A stretch of 64,000 nt of DNA from Astrocystis sublimbata (GCA_022453515.1 JAJNNY010000017.1:62001-126000), one strand, 5' to 3'. Counted from the first letter of the stretch, positions 37,157 to 49,430 are shown. A program made the numbers and translations. The notes: generated from the sequence alone by a model not told the origin.

Positions 37157-37802
37157 AGATGGATAGGTATGTTCAGCAAGCCATCCATCATCTATCCCCA
37201 TGCCCGAGTAAACCCCTCGCCACCAAGGTTCCCTCCCGACATCCAAATTCAAAACGGGGTAAATTACAAATGCGTGTATTAAGATTAGCGCCTGCCGATT
37301 TATCATAGACACTACTCGATATTCTCTTACTGGATTATTGCTGTCTCTGGGAACTGCCCCTGCGTGCAGTACTGACTCCTGAGTAGATGCGAGCACTTCC
37401 TCCTCTTTGCCCCAGCCTTTGATGTCGCCTCCTTCAAGGACAGAACTGCCCAGTGGCATTTCCCCGTCAAGCTCAATGCACTCTACCACCGTTGGAATGC
37501 TGTGCATAACACTCGAGAGGGACTTGATCCGTCGCAATTTTGGTTGTAAGCCTCCCGAGCTCCGTCCTTCATGTGCTGGACGAGTCCCTTCTATTATAAC
37601 CCAGCTCTCGTCTCGGCCATGCCTTGGTCTATTCTTAGAACTACAAGTCCTTATGACCATAAAGACTTCAAAGTCCGACAATGTCTATTGCCCTCGCGGA
37701 TATTTATCGTTCGATGTTATCGGCGTGTTCTCCCAACGGTACCCGTGCCCTCAACGGAAGACGAGACACCCGTCTGTCCGATGAAGTCGATCGATCGGAC
37801 GG

Positions 37803-38710
37803 CTACCGCCAAGGTGCCTGCGAGATGAGATTGACCATGCTGTTGATCGCATTATCGCCTTCCTCCACCGTGATTAGATTTGCCTCCTGCAACACCGTAA
37901 CTGTAGGGCCACGGGTCAGTACTTCATACCCACCAGGCATTCGCAGGAGCAGCGATGCCCTCAAGAAGGCCGCAAGCCCGCAGTGGCGAGTTTTGCTCCC
38001 AACGAGCAGGGCTGAGGGAGGAAGAGCGAGACACCACGGGATAGGCCCAAAAGGAAAACAAGGACTCGCAGAGGTATGAACTGACCGACGTCTCCCACCC
38101 AGCTTTGACAGTTATAATCCGACTCTGGGTTGTTCACTGGCGCATCCATAATGATATTTCTTACTCGCAGATCAATTTCGTTCCCTGTCGATGTGAACGT
38201 GGAAACAGCTAGCCGCCGAAAGTAATGCGGTCTTAGCCATGGCAAGGGTTGGTTCCACTCCTCATGTGCTTTAAAGTCCGGATACTCTCCTTGTATTCGA
38301 ATTGTAACGTTGCTCTTTTCGGCTTCATCAAAGGATATATACAGTTGTGTGATTCGCGTGCTCTGGAGATCCTGCGGATGGCCCTTGAATACTTTCAGCA
38401 CCGACAGTTAGTTTCAACTTCTAACCAACAAGATCTACCACACGTGGAGACCATAATTGCGACCTTCTGAGGCTTTGGAAAATCAAGACAGACGATCAAA
38501 AAAGTGACAATTCTTGTTGTACTCACTTAGGATCCACAACGTCTGCATTTGCCCAGTCCTCGAGGTCATATCTGGATGGGGGAGTGGCCGAGACGCTTGT
38601 TCCGCGTTCTGGCCGTTTGCTACATCGCCGCGGGCTTGGGGGCCCGGTGAGTTGTGCGAGTGTCCAGTGGCCGATGGAAACGTGTCGTTCGCGCTGGACG
38701 ATGCGACCAT
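37803..38710 (-). CDS. Uncharacterised fungal protein (fungal family of unknown function)
   Basis: Rebuilt as a 195-residue protein from three exons: 38710-38527, 38391-38086 and 37900-37803. Introns 38526-38392 (GTGAGT...CTGAAAG) and 38085-37901 (GTCAGT...CCTACAG) both keep phase. The spliced core reads TLWILIFKGHPQDLQSTRIT (a joint across intron 1), then LYISFDEAEKSNVTIRIQG, APVNNPESDYNCQSWVGDVV and a C-terminal helix TVLQEANLITVEEGDNAI. From memory this follows a common Pezizomycotina hypothetical-protein pattern (W-x-L-x2-F-x-GHP-x-D near the start, then NCQ-x-WVGD-x-L, then a closing helix). No catalytic motif is evident. The first ~57 residues are Ser/Pro/Gly-rich and specific to this gene. 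No signal peptide. Function unknown. Confidence 0.75.
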
Positions 38711-41700
38711 TACTTTCGAAGGAGAGGCCTCCTCCGACTCACGACTAGTCGTTGCGTTCGAATCCTCCTCGAGCGCCGACTAGACGGGCACGCTGACGCA
38801 AATATCCACCTCCGGCACTCTGGATTAGAGAGTTGCGAGTTGCGAGGATAAAAAGGCGTATTAAGTAGATGCGAGCTCCGATTTTTATTGATAGCGACAG
38901 ATAATAGGCTGCCGAATAAGATCTTCTGGAGGGAGTGAAGCAAGAGATATAGGTTGGTGTACCTAGGCTCAGCCATATATCTCGGCGGAAAAGAGGACAG
39001 CGCCATTTTGACACCGAACCACCCCTCTTGTGGCCGCCCTTTGGCTGCTAGGTACTTCCCAGTACACCCTTTCCATGGTCTGCGATCTACCTACATGCAT
39101 ACGTGATGGTCTGACTCCCTTCACCACTTCACGGGGCCACCTAGGACTTCGTACACATTTGCTGTATAACAATTGCTGGTTATGCTTCTTCGTGGTCAAG
39201 CATGCCCATCCTTGCCATGCATGAGACGGGAGGGAATTTATCGATACGAATCCGCCCATCATCTACATACATACATAGTACCCAAGGTATTGTGAATGTA
39301 CGTCTATGTTCCTTTCTAGACTAACATTGCATGGGAGCCAGCTCGCCAGGTCGTTAGCCACGGACGGGTAGGTTATACAGGGTGTATGCGGGCTCGGCAA
39401 ATAGACCGTTCTAGACCTGGCGCATGCCGCTCTTCCATCTCATTCGCTGCTCCTACAGTGTAGAATACGGCAAAGAGACTTGGTGGGCAAGGCTTGAAGA
39501 GCGCAAGGTTTGCACAAGGTTCGCACTTGCATACAGTATCTCTTCACACATCCTACTCGGTGCTCTCGGTGTAATGGGGTGGGTTTTGTGCTGAGTATGG
39601 GCTGACCTTAATGGCTCTGTAGGACGTTGCGGCAGATGTGGCATATCCATGGCGGACCACCCATCCACGCCGAACATCGACCACGCTCTCTACTCTCGAC
39701 TCTGTCATCTGTCTACAGAAGAGGTCTCACATCATTACCAGAATGACATGTCACAGAATGGCTCTTGGGAAATGTGAGCACAATGTAACCGGAGGTTGCC
39801 TTGAATGGGAGCTTCGCCCATACTTGGCACCCTTCTCCAGCTAGAATTGGACGGCCTCCTGCCTAATACGCATGGGATAGGCGTTTGATATATAGTTTGA
39901 CACGTACAAAAACGCGGATCCAGCAAATCCTGGAGAGGACGAACTGAAAGTGGCCTGTTGATCCACATGGGGTTTATCGAGATGTAGATACCCGCCGCCA
40001 TTGCTCCGAGGGCTAGAGGTCGCCAACGGTTTTGGGCGGGGAATAAACGAGCAGATCACAGACAAAACGTACGAGATTGTTTCTAGAACATTCACCTGCC
40101 TATATTCGGGGCGGCCTAAATTTATTGATGCGTGCCCGAGTCTGGTCGTCAACAGCAGACAAACTCTTCGACAGTTTTCATCGAGGCATCTTGAATGTTC
40201 CGTTCATGTACGTTTGCAGATGACAGGCAGAGAACAGACAGGTTTGGCAATCCATCCCTTTTATGCCTCTCCCGTCCCACTACTCACGGTACAATAGTTA
40301 GCGGCCTCTTCTTTCTTGGGGCATGATGGACACGGTGATGTACGCTGATCCCTGCGGCCACAGTAAGCCAAGGATACAGAGTACGACTCTTTCGGCAAAC
40401 GTTGCCCAGGATGTCATGCCCTCTTTTGGAATGGTTAGCGTTTGGGGGTGGGAATGGGCTCGATGGGGTGTCTACTTATTCCTTGTTGACGAACAAAGTT
40501 GTGAGGTTGGTTGGTAGCACGCGCTGAATTTATTTTAGTAGGCCTGCCACTGGCCAGGGAATACCCGCGGATCCGTCTCCCAAAGGGATTGGGTAAGAGA
40601 GATAGATGACTTGCAGGATTTCCATCCAGATCACGCTCGACTTGATTCCTTACGTTGTGCATTTTGCTTGTGATGGAGCCGAGGATACCCACCGGGCTCT
40701 CTCAATATGTACCTGTAGGTACATATTGGCTACGCAAGACGTTCCCATTCTGGTCTACTTGGGTCGATCATCAAGAGCACACATAGAACAACACAAATTC
40801 TTACGTTTCAACAGATTCGCGTTTCCGCCAGCAAGCACGTAGCGCCTTGGTCTGAGACTTGAAATCGGAGAGAGACACCCGAGCACCCATTACCTATAAA
40901 CTCCGATTCCCCTGTGTCACCGCGGCGCTCTTCGTGTTGTACAACGGGTCTAAACATTGCCGAGGCCGGCTGATAAGTGCTGACAATGGACAATCGAATC
41001 GCAACAGGACGATGTGATGGATATGTACGTACGTATATGTCTGAGCAGGACGAGGAGCATGTGGCATGATATGGTGCAGTTTGTTTCTATATACAATTCT
41101 GCCAAGAGTCTGGGAAGCTGCGATATACACTAAGGTCAATGATCACATATACGAGCGCTTTGCTTTGACCACTGTGCTGTAACCCAGTGTCTTGCGACAC
41201 CAGGAGATGTGTGAACGGTCCAGAGCTATGTAAGCGCTCATCCTGTCTGTCCCACCAGCGAAACACCTCACGATTAGTTCAAATACGAATTCCAAAATCT
41301 TGTCGGAACTGAATTGAACTCTTCAGGCCCTTGCACACAAGGCGAGATGTCATCTGGCAGATATGGCTGGTAGATTATCAACAAGAAACCTTGACTAGTG
41401 CCATAGTTTTTAAATGAACCAGGCGAGGAGTTCACGAATGAATTCTGCACAGAAGGCTACGCACCTCTTCAGTGGTAAGTTGCATGAGAAAGACAACGAT
41501 TCTGAGACCACGACGAGAAGTAGTGCTGAGGTTCGGTGGAGGCTATTCGGACGAACACAAACCGGGAGATATCATGATTATGAACTGCCGACTTCACGCC
41601 GAGGGCACTGAACAAGTTATAAAGATTTGAAGCAATTTTTCGATGATAACATGGTAATAATAAGCCTTAGTTCCAGCTCTCGTGCTTGGAGGGCGTGTCT

Positions 41701-41788
41701 GTTTGCAGAAGCAGACCATTACGTGGAGTCTTCTCGCCACAAAATTTTCCTCAACTCTCAACCAAAATTCAGTCGATTCGAGTGCCGG
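38711..41788. other. Intergenic: 3.1 kb between the uncharacterised gene and the lipase gene
   Basis: No gene is supported. Two minus-strand stretches (39841-40152 and about 40285-40440) are open for 100 and about 50 codons with protein-like composition but no recognisable domain and no workable splice chain between them. Confidence 0.6.
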
Positions 41789-43051
41789 CTAGCAGCCCTC
41801 GTTTGCAAGCATGTCGGTTATAGCAAGGTAGAAAGCGACTGCGTTGAAGCTGTAAATCCATGAGCGATGGTACGTGTCTATGGATGAGCGCAATTTTCAA
41901 CGTACCCCGGCTTTATTCCAACAAGGCTCCGTAGCATCCACCTCCAACGGTTTGTCCAGTTGATCAGGTCGAGATGACTGACATTGACGAGAGTACCCTT
42001 GTAAGTGCCCCACTGAGAGCTCGCGACACTGACGAGACCATCGTTTGGTCCCTCAGCTTCGTTGATCACGCCAAGGGATTGTCGGAATGGGCTGAGGAAC
42101 GGCAGGCGATCCACCACTTGAAACAGGAATAGGGTTAGTGATGACTTGCTCAGGGACGGCTTTTGAGCGCAGACGGTGCTTCAATCTCGCAAGCATAGAT
42201 AGGTGACAAGAATAAGAAGACAGATGAGTTACTTACTAGCGCCATAGGAGAAGTATTTGGTTTCTGGATTGTCAGGGGTCCGAGGATTGAAGCTCTCAGC
42301 CATATACGTAGACGTCAGCTGCTCGAAAGCACCCGTTTCCAGGCCAAGACGGGCGAGGAGCTTGTAAAGCCTGGGTAGGTTCTCATTGCCGATCTCTCGG
42401 AACACGAAATCTGCAAAAGAGCTCCCATGATGAGGGGACGCAACGGTGACAAGGGACCGGACCGTTACATTCGCTGGACGAAGGTGCGAAATCATATATC
42501 GCGCATCGAGCCCACCCATGCTGTGGGCGACGATATTCACCTCGTGACCGCCAGCAGCATCGGCAATTCCACGTGCGAGCTTCTCAGCGCGTTGCTCGAT
42601 GCTGCCGGATGGAGGGACAGATGTAGTGATGACGTGTACGCCGTTGGCTTTGAGGGCCTCGACAATGCCCCGCCAGTAGTGTACGGGCGGTAATAATCCT
42701 TGGGGCGTGAGATGAAGCTCGGAAAAGCCTAGTAGTCCATGGGCCAAGACAACGGGGAGCTTCGGCGTTGCTGAGATGTGGTGTTAGCCGCGAGATACAG
42801 TGAGCTGAAGCGAATGAGAATGCGTCAAGTCGAGGTACCCTCGATACCTTACCGTAGTGATCCCTTATGTGAGCATAGTCGTCGTGAATGCGCTTCCCGA
42901 GGTGTGACAGCCTAGGGTCGCCGTCACCGGAGCCGTGTGGAGCGGAAGCTGCAGCATAACGACTTGATATAAACTGTCGTTTGAGAGGTAGTTGTGGGTG
43001 GCCAGGAGGGACCCGGTGGCAGCAGGACGGTATACGGCGGATAGTATACAT
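41789..43051 (-). CDS. Tgl2-like alpha/beta-hydrolase lipase, probably mitochondrial
   Basis: Predicted 334-residue lipase from four exons: 43051-42853, 42770-42237, 42116-41906 and 41849-41789. Introns are 42852-42771 (GTAAGG...TCTCAG), 42236-42117 (GTAAGT...TTCAAG) and 41905-41850 (GTACGT...TTACAG). The lipase core begins TPKLPVVLAHGLLGFSELHL, with the oxyanion HGLLGF. Nucleophile Ser150 is in NIVAHSMGGLDARYM; a likely acid is Asp in GPNDGLVSV and the His is in VSHLDLINW. The last small exon restores the family ending GFNAVAFYLAITDMLANEGC; reading through instead gives GYVENCAHP and a premature stop. The N-terminal ~45 residues are Arg/Ser-rich (MYTIRRIPSCCHRVPPG), like a mitochondrial presequence; yeast Tgl2 is a mitochondrial triacylglycerol lipase of this type. 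Substrate is inferred. Confidence 0.88.
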
Positions 43052-43352
43052 AGTGAGTTCGTGTGCTATAACCTTGAAGTAATTGTCATATCAGAGAGTC
43101 GAGTGCCACACCCATTGTCGTATAGAACTCTTGACGCCTTCTATCGAGCAACGCCGCTTCACTGTGTTTTCTGGTATAGCAGCTCGTGTTTCGTGGCCGC
43201 TTGATGATATTGCTGTATGACGTGACTCTATAGAAAATCACAAGTACGATATCTAGGAGAATGCTCAGTCAATTTACAGAAAGAAAGGCCATCCTGTTCT
43301 ACCTTATGTAAATAAACACCATGACTTGCTCACTCCCTACATGTATGTGCAT

Positions 43353-43377
43353 GCCTAGGTACCTCTAGGTAGGTAGC
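43353..43377. repeat. CCTAGGTACCTCTAGGTAGGTAG palindromic repeat
   Basis: Unit of the dispersed TACCTAGGTA family. Confidence 0.75.
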
Positions 43378-43960
43378 TTAGCGTGCAGCACAGTTGTTGA
43401 CATCACAATCTGGAAAACTGCTAGGGAAGGATGCCAAGTATTCACATGCCCACACTGTCCCTGAGGGCCGGACCTTTCCAAGGCTGTCACAGCTGTATCC
43501 TGTATGTGCCTAAGCTGCATTGTAGCATAATTTGGGATATTAAATAATCGTATAAGAGGGGCTTCCATTTTCAATAGGTACCTAACGAACACACCTGGCA
43601 AGGATGCAGGTGCCAAGTCCCATATCCATCTTTGTCCATGCATCTTTGAGTCCAGTGTTCCCACTGGGCAGCTAAGAGCTTTCACCAAAGACTAAGAGCT
43701 CATGTTGTGAGCCTGGAGATATTGCACCTGCTACGTAGCAACACAGAAGTGGTCTTTCTCAGCCCTGCTCATAACACGAAGGTCAATTAGTACCTTGGTC
43801 TACGGCCGGCTTAATTACCTACCTACCTAAAGCTGCCTCCTAGAAAGGGCATGTTCTTCCTTGCATGTATGTATGTTGGTAGGTTCGTTGAGCTAAGATA
43901 GCGGCGCTAAAGAAAGGTATCTCAATAGGTGGGCAGTCTTCATCTCTCTAGGTGATTACC

Positions 43961-43987
43961 TCTAGGTACCTAGGTACTCTAGGTAGG
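43961..43987. repeat. TCTAGGTACCTAGG palindromic repeat
   Basis: Second nearby unit of the same family, again with a TCTAGGTAGG flank as at 43353. Confidence 0.75.
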
Positions 43988-44965
43988 CATACAAGATGTC
44001 CTGTATGTTGTGGGTGCTTGAATACAAACAAATCAATTTGTTGTGACACTCTTGGCCTTGTGAGTATACCAGCTCGATAGTACATTATTCTTATCGAAAG
44101 CTTCCAAGAATATACAGCGAAGCGAACTACCTGAACCAAACGGTGCACCCCGACTTGCAAACAGGATGACAGGGCCATCGCCTATCTACCACTAAGAAAC
44201 CCATTCTAGCCGCTAGTCATAAGAATAACCTCATATTCTAGCTTTTGTATTGACAAGGAAGTTCTGTCTGAACCAGACTGTCGGGATCGCTCCAACCTCG
44301 CTCGCTTAATTTGAACTTCTAGATCGGGCGTGCTGCTGCTTGTTATGGTCATGTGCCCCTTCTTATGAATGGCTGGCAATTATTTCTCTCAAGCTCTACG
44401 GTTAGGTTCTTGCATCACACAACACCCTGTGTCCTTCGTTTTGTTGCGTAGCACAGCACAGACTGTGCTGTACGCACGAAACCAACAGCCTAAACTAGAG
44501 ATAATCGAGCACATCAAAACTGGATTACCCTAAGTTCGGTGGTATTCCATCGCTGGTGTAATGGCTTGTGACCGATGAGCTGCTCTTCACAGTTGATCCC
44601 CACCTATTCAAGCCGTCTTGTGCTGCAGCAGCCACCAACAATTACTGTTTCTGGGCTGTACTAGCATGGGACAAACAAAATTACCACCGATCTATATCGG
44701 TCCTGACTATGATCAGGTAGGTGTGATTAGCCATTGTGCTCGGTCTGGGGCGCTACGCGCTTTCTACCTATTCCGATATCATAGAAGTTCACCCTCCCTG
44801 GTATACTTGAGGATGCTCAATTCCACGCCAGTGGCCGAGAGGAGGCATGGTACCTTTCTTGAATAAGTATACAAGACTGCCTCACCTTCCCCACAGCAAT
44901 AATTACTGCCCTTTCTTGATCTTCAGCAATAGATACCGTCATCTCAAATATTGCCAACGCACAAT

Positions 44966-46151
44966 ATGACTAGTTCATCGACCTGCGCGGCTGCCGCATG
45001 CCAGAAAGACTTCCTGAACCAGTCAGCAACGCTCCCCGGAAATATAGTTTTCCTCATTTTCTTTGTGGCTCTTTTCCCTGTGGCTGCAGTGCTCGGCGCT
45101 AGATACAAGAGCTTATGGTTCACCGCAGCTATTGCCACGGGCGTTGCTCTGGAGGCCGTTGGATATGTCGGTAGACTGCTATTATATAACATGATAAACA
45201 GCAGAGCTGGGCTCACAATCTTCGTCGGCGGGACAATTCTCGGTCCAACATGTATCTGCGGCGCATGCTTCTCGATTCTACCGCGGATTGTTGCGCTCTA
45301 CGGCGAAGAGTATCATGGCTGGCGGCCTCTCTGGTATCGCGTCCTCTTCTCGGTCTTAACTATAGCGGCTCTTGTCCTTCAGCTTGTTGGGTCAGTAACC
45401 GTAACTATTCAGGATATAGAAGTCATGGTTGGTAAATCTTTGAACACTCTGAGTCGGTGTTGGTCACTAACAAGCCTCGAGGTTGATATAGGCACTTACA
45501 CCCTTATTGTGGGACTTGCCGTTCAGCTCATTGCCCTTGTTATCTTCGTTGTCCATTCCACTCTATTCGCGCTTACCCTACGAACCACGAAACATGCCTT
45601 GAACCCAAGGTTTTCACATATCTACAAGAGCACTCTGTTCAGGTCATCTTTGATTGGTATGGAAAACTCATCTTCCACACCTCGAAGCGGGATCTATGGA
45701 TAATTGCTGATGGATCACAGCTTTCACCATCGTGATCTTGTTGATGCTTGTCCGGACAGCGTACCGGCTTCTACAGATTGCAGAAGGGCCCCACAGCTTC
45801 ATTGCACGAGCTGAAGGACTTTTCCTGGCTCTTGATGGGGCAACCATGTTATTAGCAACTGTGTTGCTTCTGGTCTTTCTCCCGGCTAGAATTCTGGGCG
45901 AGGCCTGGTCGGAAACTTCTTTCGTTAGGCTTTCGCGACAAACGCGGCGATTAGCTCGGCCAGCTCCAGCCCGTATCATGATGTATCAACCAGGTCGAGC
46001 CCCTGATTGCCTCAACATGCATTATCCTATGCGTACCTATTCATCTGAAAGGACGAACTATGCGACGCCAATCTCACAGAGAGATAGTAAGTTGGAACAG
46101 GCATTCCATATCCCCCCTTTTTTTTTCTCCTTGCAAGTCTCAGAGGTATGA
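44966..46151 (+). CDS. RTA1-domain seven-helix membrane protein (lipid-translocating exporter family)
   Basis: Predicted protein of about 350-373 residues. Exons 44966-45656 and 45721-46151, with intron 45657-45720 (GTATGG...TCACAG) joining SSLIG to AFTIVILLMLVRTAYRLLQ, which restores TM5. Seven hydrophobic helices are visible, starting LPGNIVFLIFFVALFPVAAV; the family pattern E-x-VGYVGR appears after TM2 (ALEAVGYVGRLLLYN) and the R-T-x-YR-x2-Q-x2-EG pattern after TM5. RTA1-family proteins (Rta1, Rsb1) are linked to resistance to sterol-pathway drugs and to sphingoid base or phospholipid movement across the plasma membrane; the direction of transport is not proven. Two more introns are possible: an in-frame one at 45428-45481, and one starting at the GTAAGT at 46087 just before the stop. 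Both keep the same stop codon. Confidence 0.85.
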
Positions 46152-49100
46152 AGCACTTAACGAGCAGTTATTCGCTTCATGCTATGGGGTTGCTCTCGAA
46201 CTGTACTTCACTCTAAGAATCAGCGACTGACACTAGTGGCCTATAGTGGTTGACAGGGACAACTTGTGGTAAAAACACGATTTGTTGATGGAAATACGGC
46301 GTTCTTGCAGGTGATGGATGAGGTCTTGACGTGGTGCTGACTGGCACGATAGGATGAATTGAGTGAAGGAGCGATGCTTTGAATCTGAAGAGATTGGAAA
46401 ATCATTGTTCCCACTAAAAGTCCATTACGTGTTGCTCTCTCACTAGTCACATCCTAGGACTATTGTCTGAATCTTTGCAATTATTTCTGCACAATGAGGT
46501 GGCATGATGTTATTATCATTCGGCTACGTTCATTGTGCCTGCACAGTCTCGTAGGTGAGTTTAATGATATAGAATCGCTTGATCCATTGTGCCTCACTAT
46601 CCCACATAGTATCGCTAATTTGAGTTGGGATTATGTCAAAGCTGTGGGGGTCACCATGATACATACTTTCCTTGATTGCCACATTTGACATAGCCAATTA
46701 TCCCGACAGTATCGTATCTTTGTCCCTAAACAGGTCAAGTCATTTATGTGAGTTGGTGGTAATTTTCTTAGATTTGTGGCTCAAGCTAAGACTGCGTAGT
46801 ATAGTATTTGTTTGTTGTCGCATGTTTCTACCGCCTCACAATTACTGCCAGTTTCAAACAGGTCATTCAATTTGTCTTTCACTTACTCTTGTTTCATCCT
46901 AAGTAATAATACTACCCTAGTCTGGTCGACGATACAGTCCAAGTCAGACACTTCAATCTTGGATCAGTGTAGTTTCAATCAATGAATTCCGATGGATTAC
47001 CCTAATTTTCTTATTGCCGGGCCCAAATTTTATAAGCCTCAGTCTCTCACTATGTACGATCTGAAGAATGAAGACGAAGTTGCTGTTAAATTTGAGATCT
47101 TGACTCGGAACCAATTCAGGTCCCTTCGCTGTCAGAAGCAAGGATTACGTTAATTTCGAAAATTAGTAGCGTGTACCAGTACGGCGTCGTAATCGGTACG
47201 CAGAGTATCAATTCTGTTTTGCTTCAGATCATAGAACAGTAATTATAGGTAGGTGACGACATTACATGAGAAAACATCTACAATTTTCTAAAACGTCAAG
47301 TTGTAAGATTTGGTATGCTAGTAACGCGCTATGAATAGGCCTGGGACCGCACAACTCTCCAAGGAGTATGAAGCCGTACGGACGAGGTCTGATTATTGTT
47401 TGTTACGACTGACTCTTTGATGTAGACCATTATCTGGTCATCCCACCAAATTTCGAAGTGTCTTCGAAGTAGCAGGTCAGTGGCGAAGAGTAAATTTCCA
47501 TGGCGCTATGATTAATAACTGGTATCCCAATATGTGATATCCCGAGCAAAGAAATGGAGCTTATCAAATAGGGGTTAGAAAGTGTTGGACGGCATGATGT
47601 GAGCGCCAGGCTCCCGTGCACAAAGTCAGCAGAGGATATCATTTCGTAGATCTAAACTCCGAGACTTTGTGTAACTAGACAGTCTGAAGCAACGCGCCTC
47701 TAGTTGGATCTCATCACGTCTCGGGCAGTTCGGCGGTTGAGTGGCTAAGACACTAGGTGTTAATAACCCAATATGCCGACCTAATTATACATTTCAAAAT
47801 TCCTCTGATAAAGGCCTCAGGAACGGCGAGTTAAGGAGCATTGCAACAGGATCATCGCCATTGCTAATATAAAATGTACACAGTAATTACATTATATCCT
47901 GCACCCGATTACGTTCTCGAAGGTTATATGCATACATGTTAGTTGTCCTTGAGTTTTATCGTATGATCTCGGCTCGAAAACTCGGACTGAGCTTGCAGTG
48001 AGGCAGAAGCTGCGATAAAGATTTGAATCCGCACGTTTTTGGCTAGATTGTGTATTGGGAAAAGGTCATATCCAGGTCCGCATCATAGAAGTTGCGGAAG
48101 CCGAAGGTCTTTTTCGACTGATCAGCCAGGCAGCAAGCAACTGTTTTCAGACCCCAAACGCCCATTCCCGGGACCGACTCACGGGGAACTCCTATATCAG
48201 TTCTACAACATCTGCGTCCTACCCGGTCACAAGAGCCTATCGGATTCTTAGTACTTCGGATGCAGTCGCTATCACACATATCAGAGGAGATCACTAATTA
48301 TGGCACAAAAAGAGTCATGACGACGGTCGGCAATACGAAGGTTCTCGGGAAAGGCGAGCCGTTTCTCTTGACACCAGTGGATCCTTAAAGTGGTACTACC
48401 TAGAGGTATGTAGAAGTATTCATAAGAAACTCATCTGGGCAATGTCTGGTGCGATCTAATTTAGAGACGATAAAGTTACTACATTGAATACCTACATTTC
48501 CTAGGCACGATAAAGGTGCTTTCGACAAAAAAGTGTTGCTTGGAGTAATAAAAACGGCACACGTCATGCCACTCATTACTCGTTCGTAAGCCACACAGCA
48601 CTTTTTACAATGACCCCTTATGAAATGGATAGGGAATTGTATATAAGGTGTAGACAATCGACATGCGACACCAGCTCGACCAGAGCCCGAGGAACAGCTA
48701 CAACACATACGATGGGGCGAGAATCTCAACGTTTCATATCTGTACGCAGCAGCTAGAACCATTGGCACACAGGCCGTCATATACCTGATACTCGTATAGT
48801 TCGTCGTGGGTATGATACAAATTGTCGCAGCTAGGTAGGTCAGGAAACGTTCAGTAGTATCCCCCTCGTGCCCTCGTGTGATACGGTGCAGATTTTCATG
48901 TGGCGTTCCTACGGTAAACGAAACTAAGGGCTAGCCGGCTGGCTGACAGGCGTCCCAGTCCTCGAAGATCTGCGGAGAGAGTCCTGACAGCATATCACCG
49001 TCAGGTTGCTTGCATTCAGCTCACTCCGCAGAGCGTAGCCACCTTCTCCTTCCTACATATTTCTTTCGTACAGAGTAATAAATCAGTCCGCCCTCATCTT

Positions 49101-49310
49101 CACAGAGCCTTGACCCTTGATAGTAGCCTGTTGTGAGATGTATAGCATCCTTTTCGGGTTATTCACAGTCAGCAGGGAGGGCAGACATGGCGCAGTCAAG
49201 AGGTGAGAATAGCAACGGCCTCTAGTCCCGTTGCGGCATGCCCCATTTACTGTAGTAAGACCACATGCATACTACCTAGGTATGTCTGGGCTGTGCCTGG
49301 GCACGTGCTG
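46152..49310. other. Intergenic: AT-rich gene desert, first part
   Basis: Base composition drops to clearly AT-rich from about 46400 to 48800. No gene is supported; open frames are short. TpA-rich stretches are present but not the strong, uniform bias of heavy RIP. A tRNA-like D-arm string near 47737-47750 is not followed by a T arm. Confidence 0.65.
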
Positions 49311-49320
49311 GGGATTTCCT

Positions 49321-49430
49321 TATCTATTTTCGGACCATCTAGTTACGAAACGGAGTAACAGGGCAGCATCAGCCTGACAACAATGCATATACAGTGGTTT
49401 GATAGGCAAAACCGAGATCGCGATCCTGAT
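49321..49430 (+). repeat. Diverged direct repeat, copy A
   Basis: Matches copy B (49850-49940) in blocks in the same order: CTATTTT-GGAC, AACAGG-CAGC, CCTG-CAA, ATGCAT and AAAACCGAGATC then CCTGAT. About 530 bp separate the copies. Could be ends of an old element (LTR or TRIM remnant). Confidence 0.55.

Larger units (their letters stand above)
36376..37802. other. Intergenic: KEX1 promoter side and 3' region of the next minus-strand gene
   Basis: Contains a dense palindrome block (36847-36893) and a CA microsatellite (37122-37156). An open frame on the minus strand at 37082-37681 includes the CA repeat as Cys-Val codons and has no recognisable domain; it is not called. Confidence 0.65.
43052..44965. 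other. Intergenic: divergent region between lipase and RTA1 genes
   Basis: No gene is supported. Palindromic CCTAGGTACC units occur at 43353-43377, 43811-43824 and 43961-43987. Confidence 0.7.

Noticed and set aside
37082..37681. 199-codon open frame on the minus strand
   Set aside because: It translates the CA microsatellite as repeated Cys-Val and has no recognisable domain or conserved-looking segment.
38745..38765. GTTCGAATCC match to a tRNA B box
   Set aside because: The flanking bases do not form a T stem or acceptor stem, and it lies just upstream of the uncharacterised gene's start.
47728..47781. tRNA-like string (GAGTGGCTAAG D-arm look, GTTAAT anticodon look)
   Set aside because: Only about 54 nt fit between the candidate acceptor strands, and there is no T arm or TTCGA box; at best a degenerate fragment.
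46400..48800. Strongly RIP-mutated transposon
   Set aside because: AT-rich, but many CpA/TpG and CpG remain, and no transposase or reverse-transcriptase fragments could be read; left as an open question.
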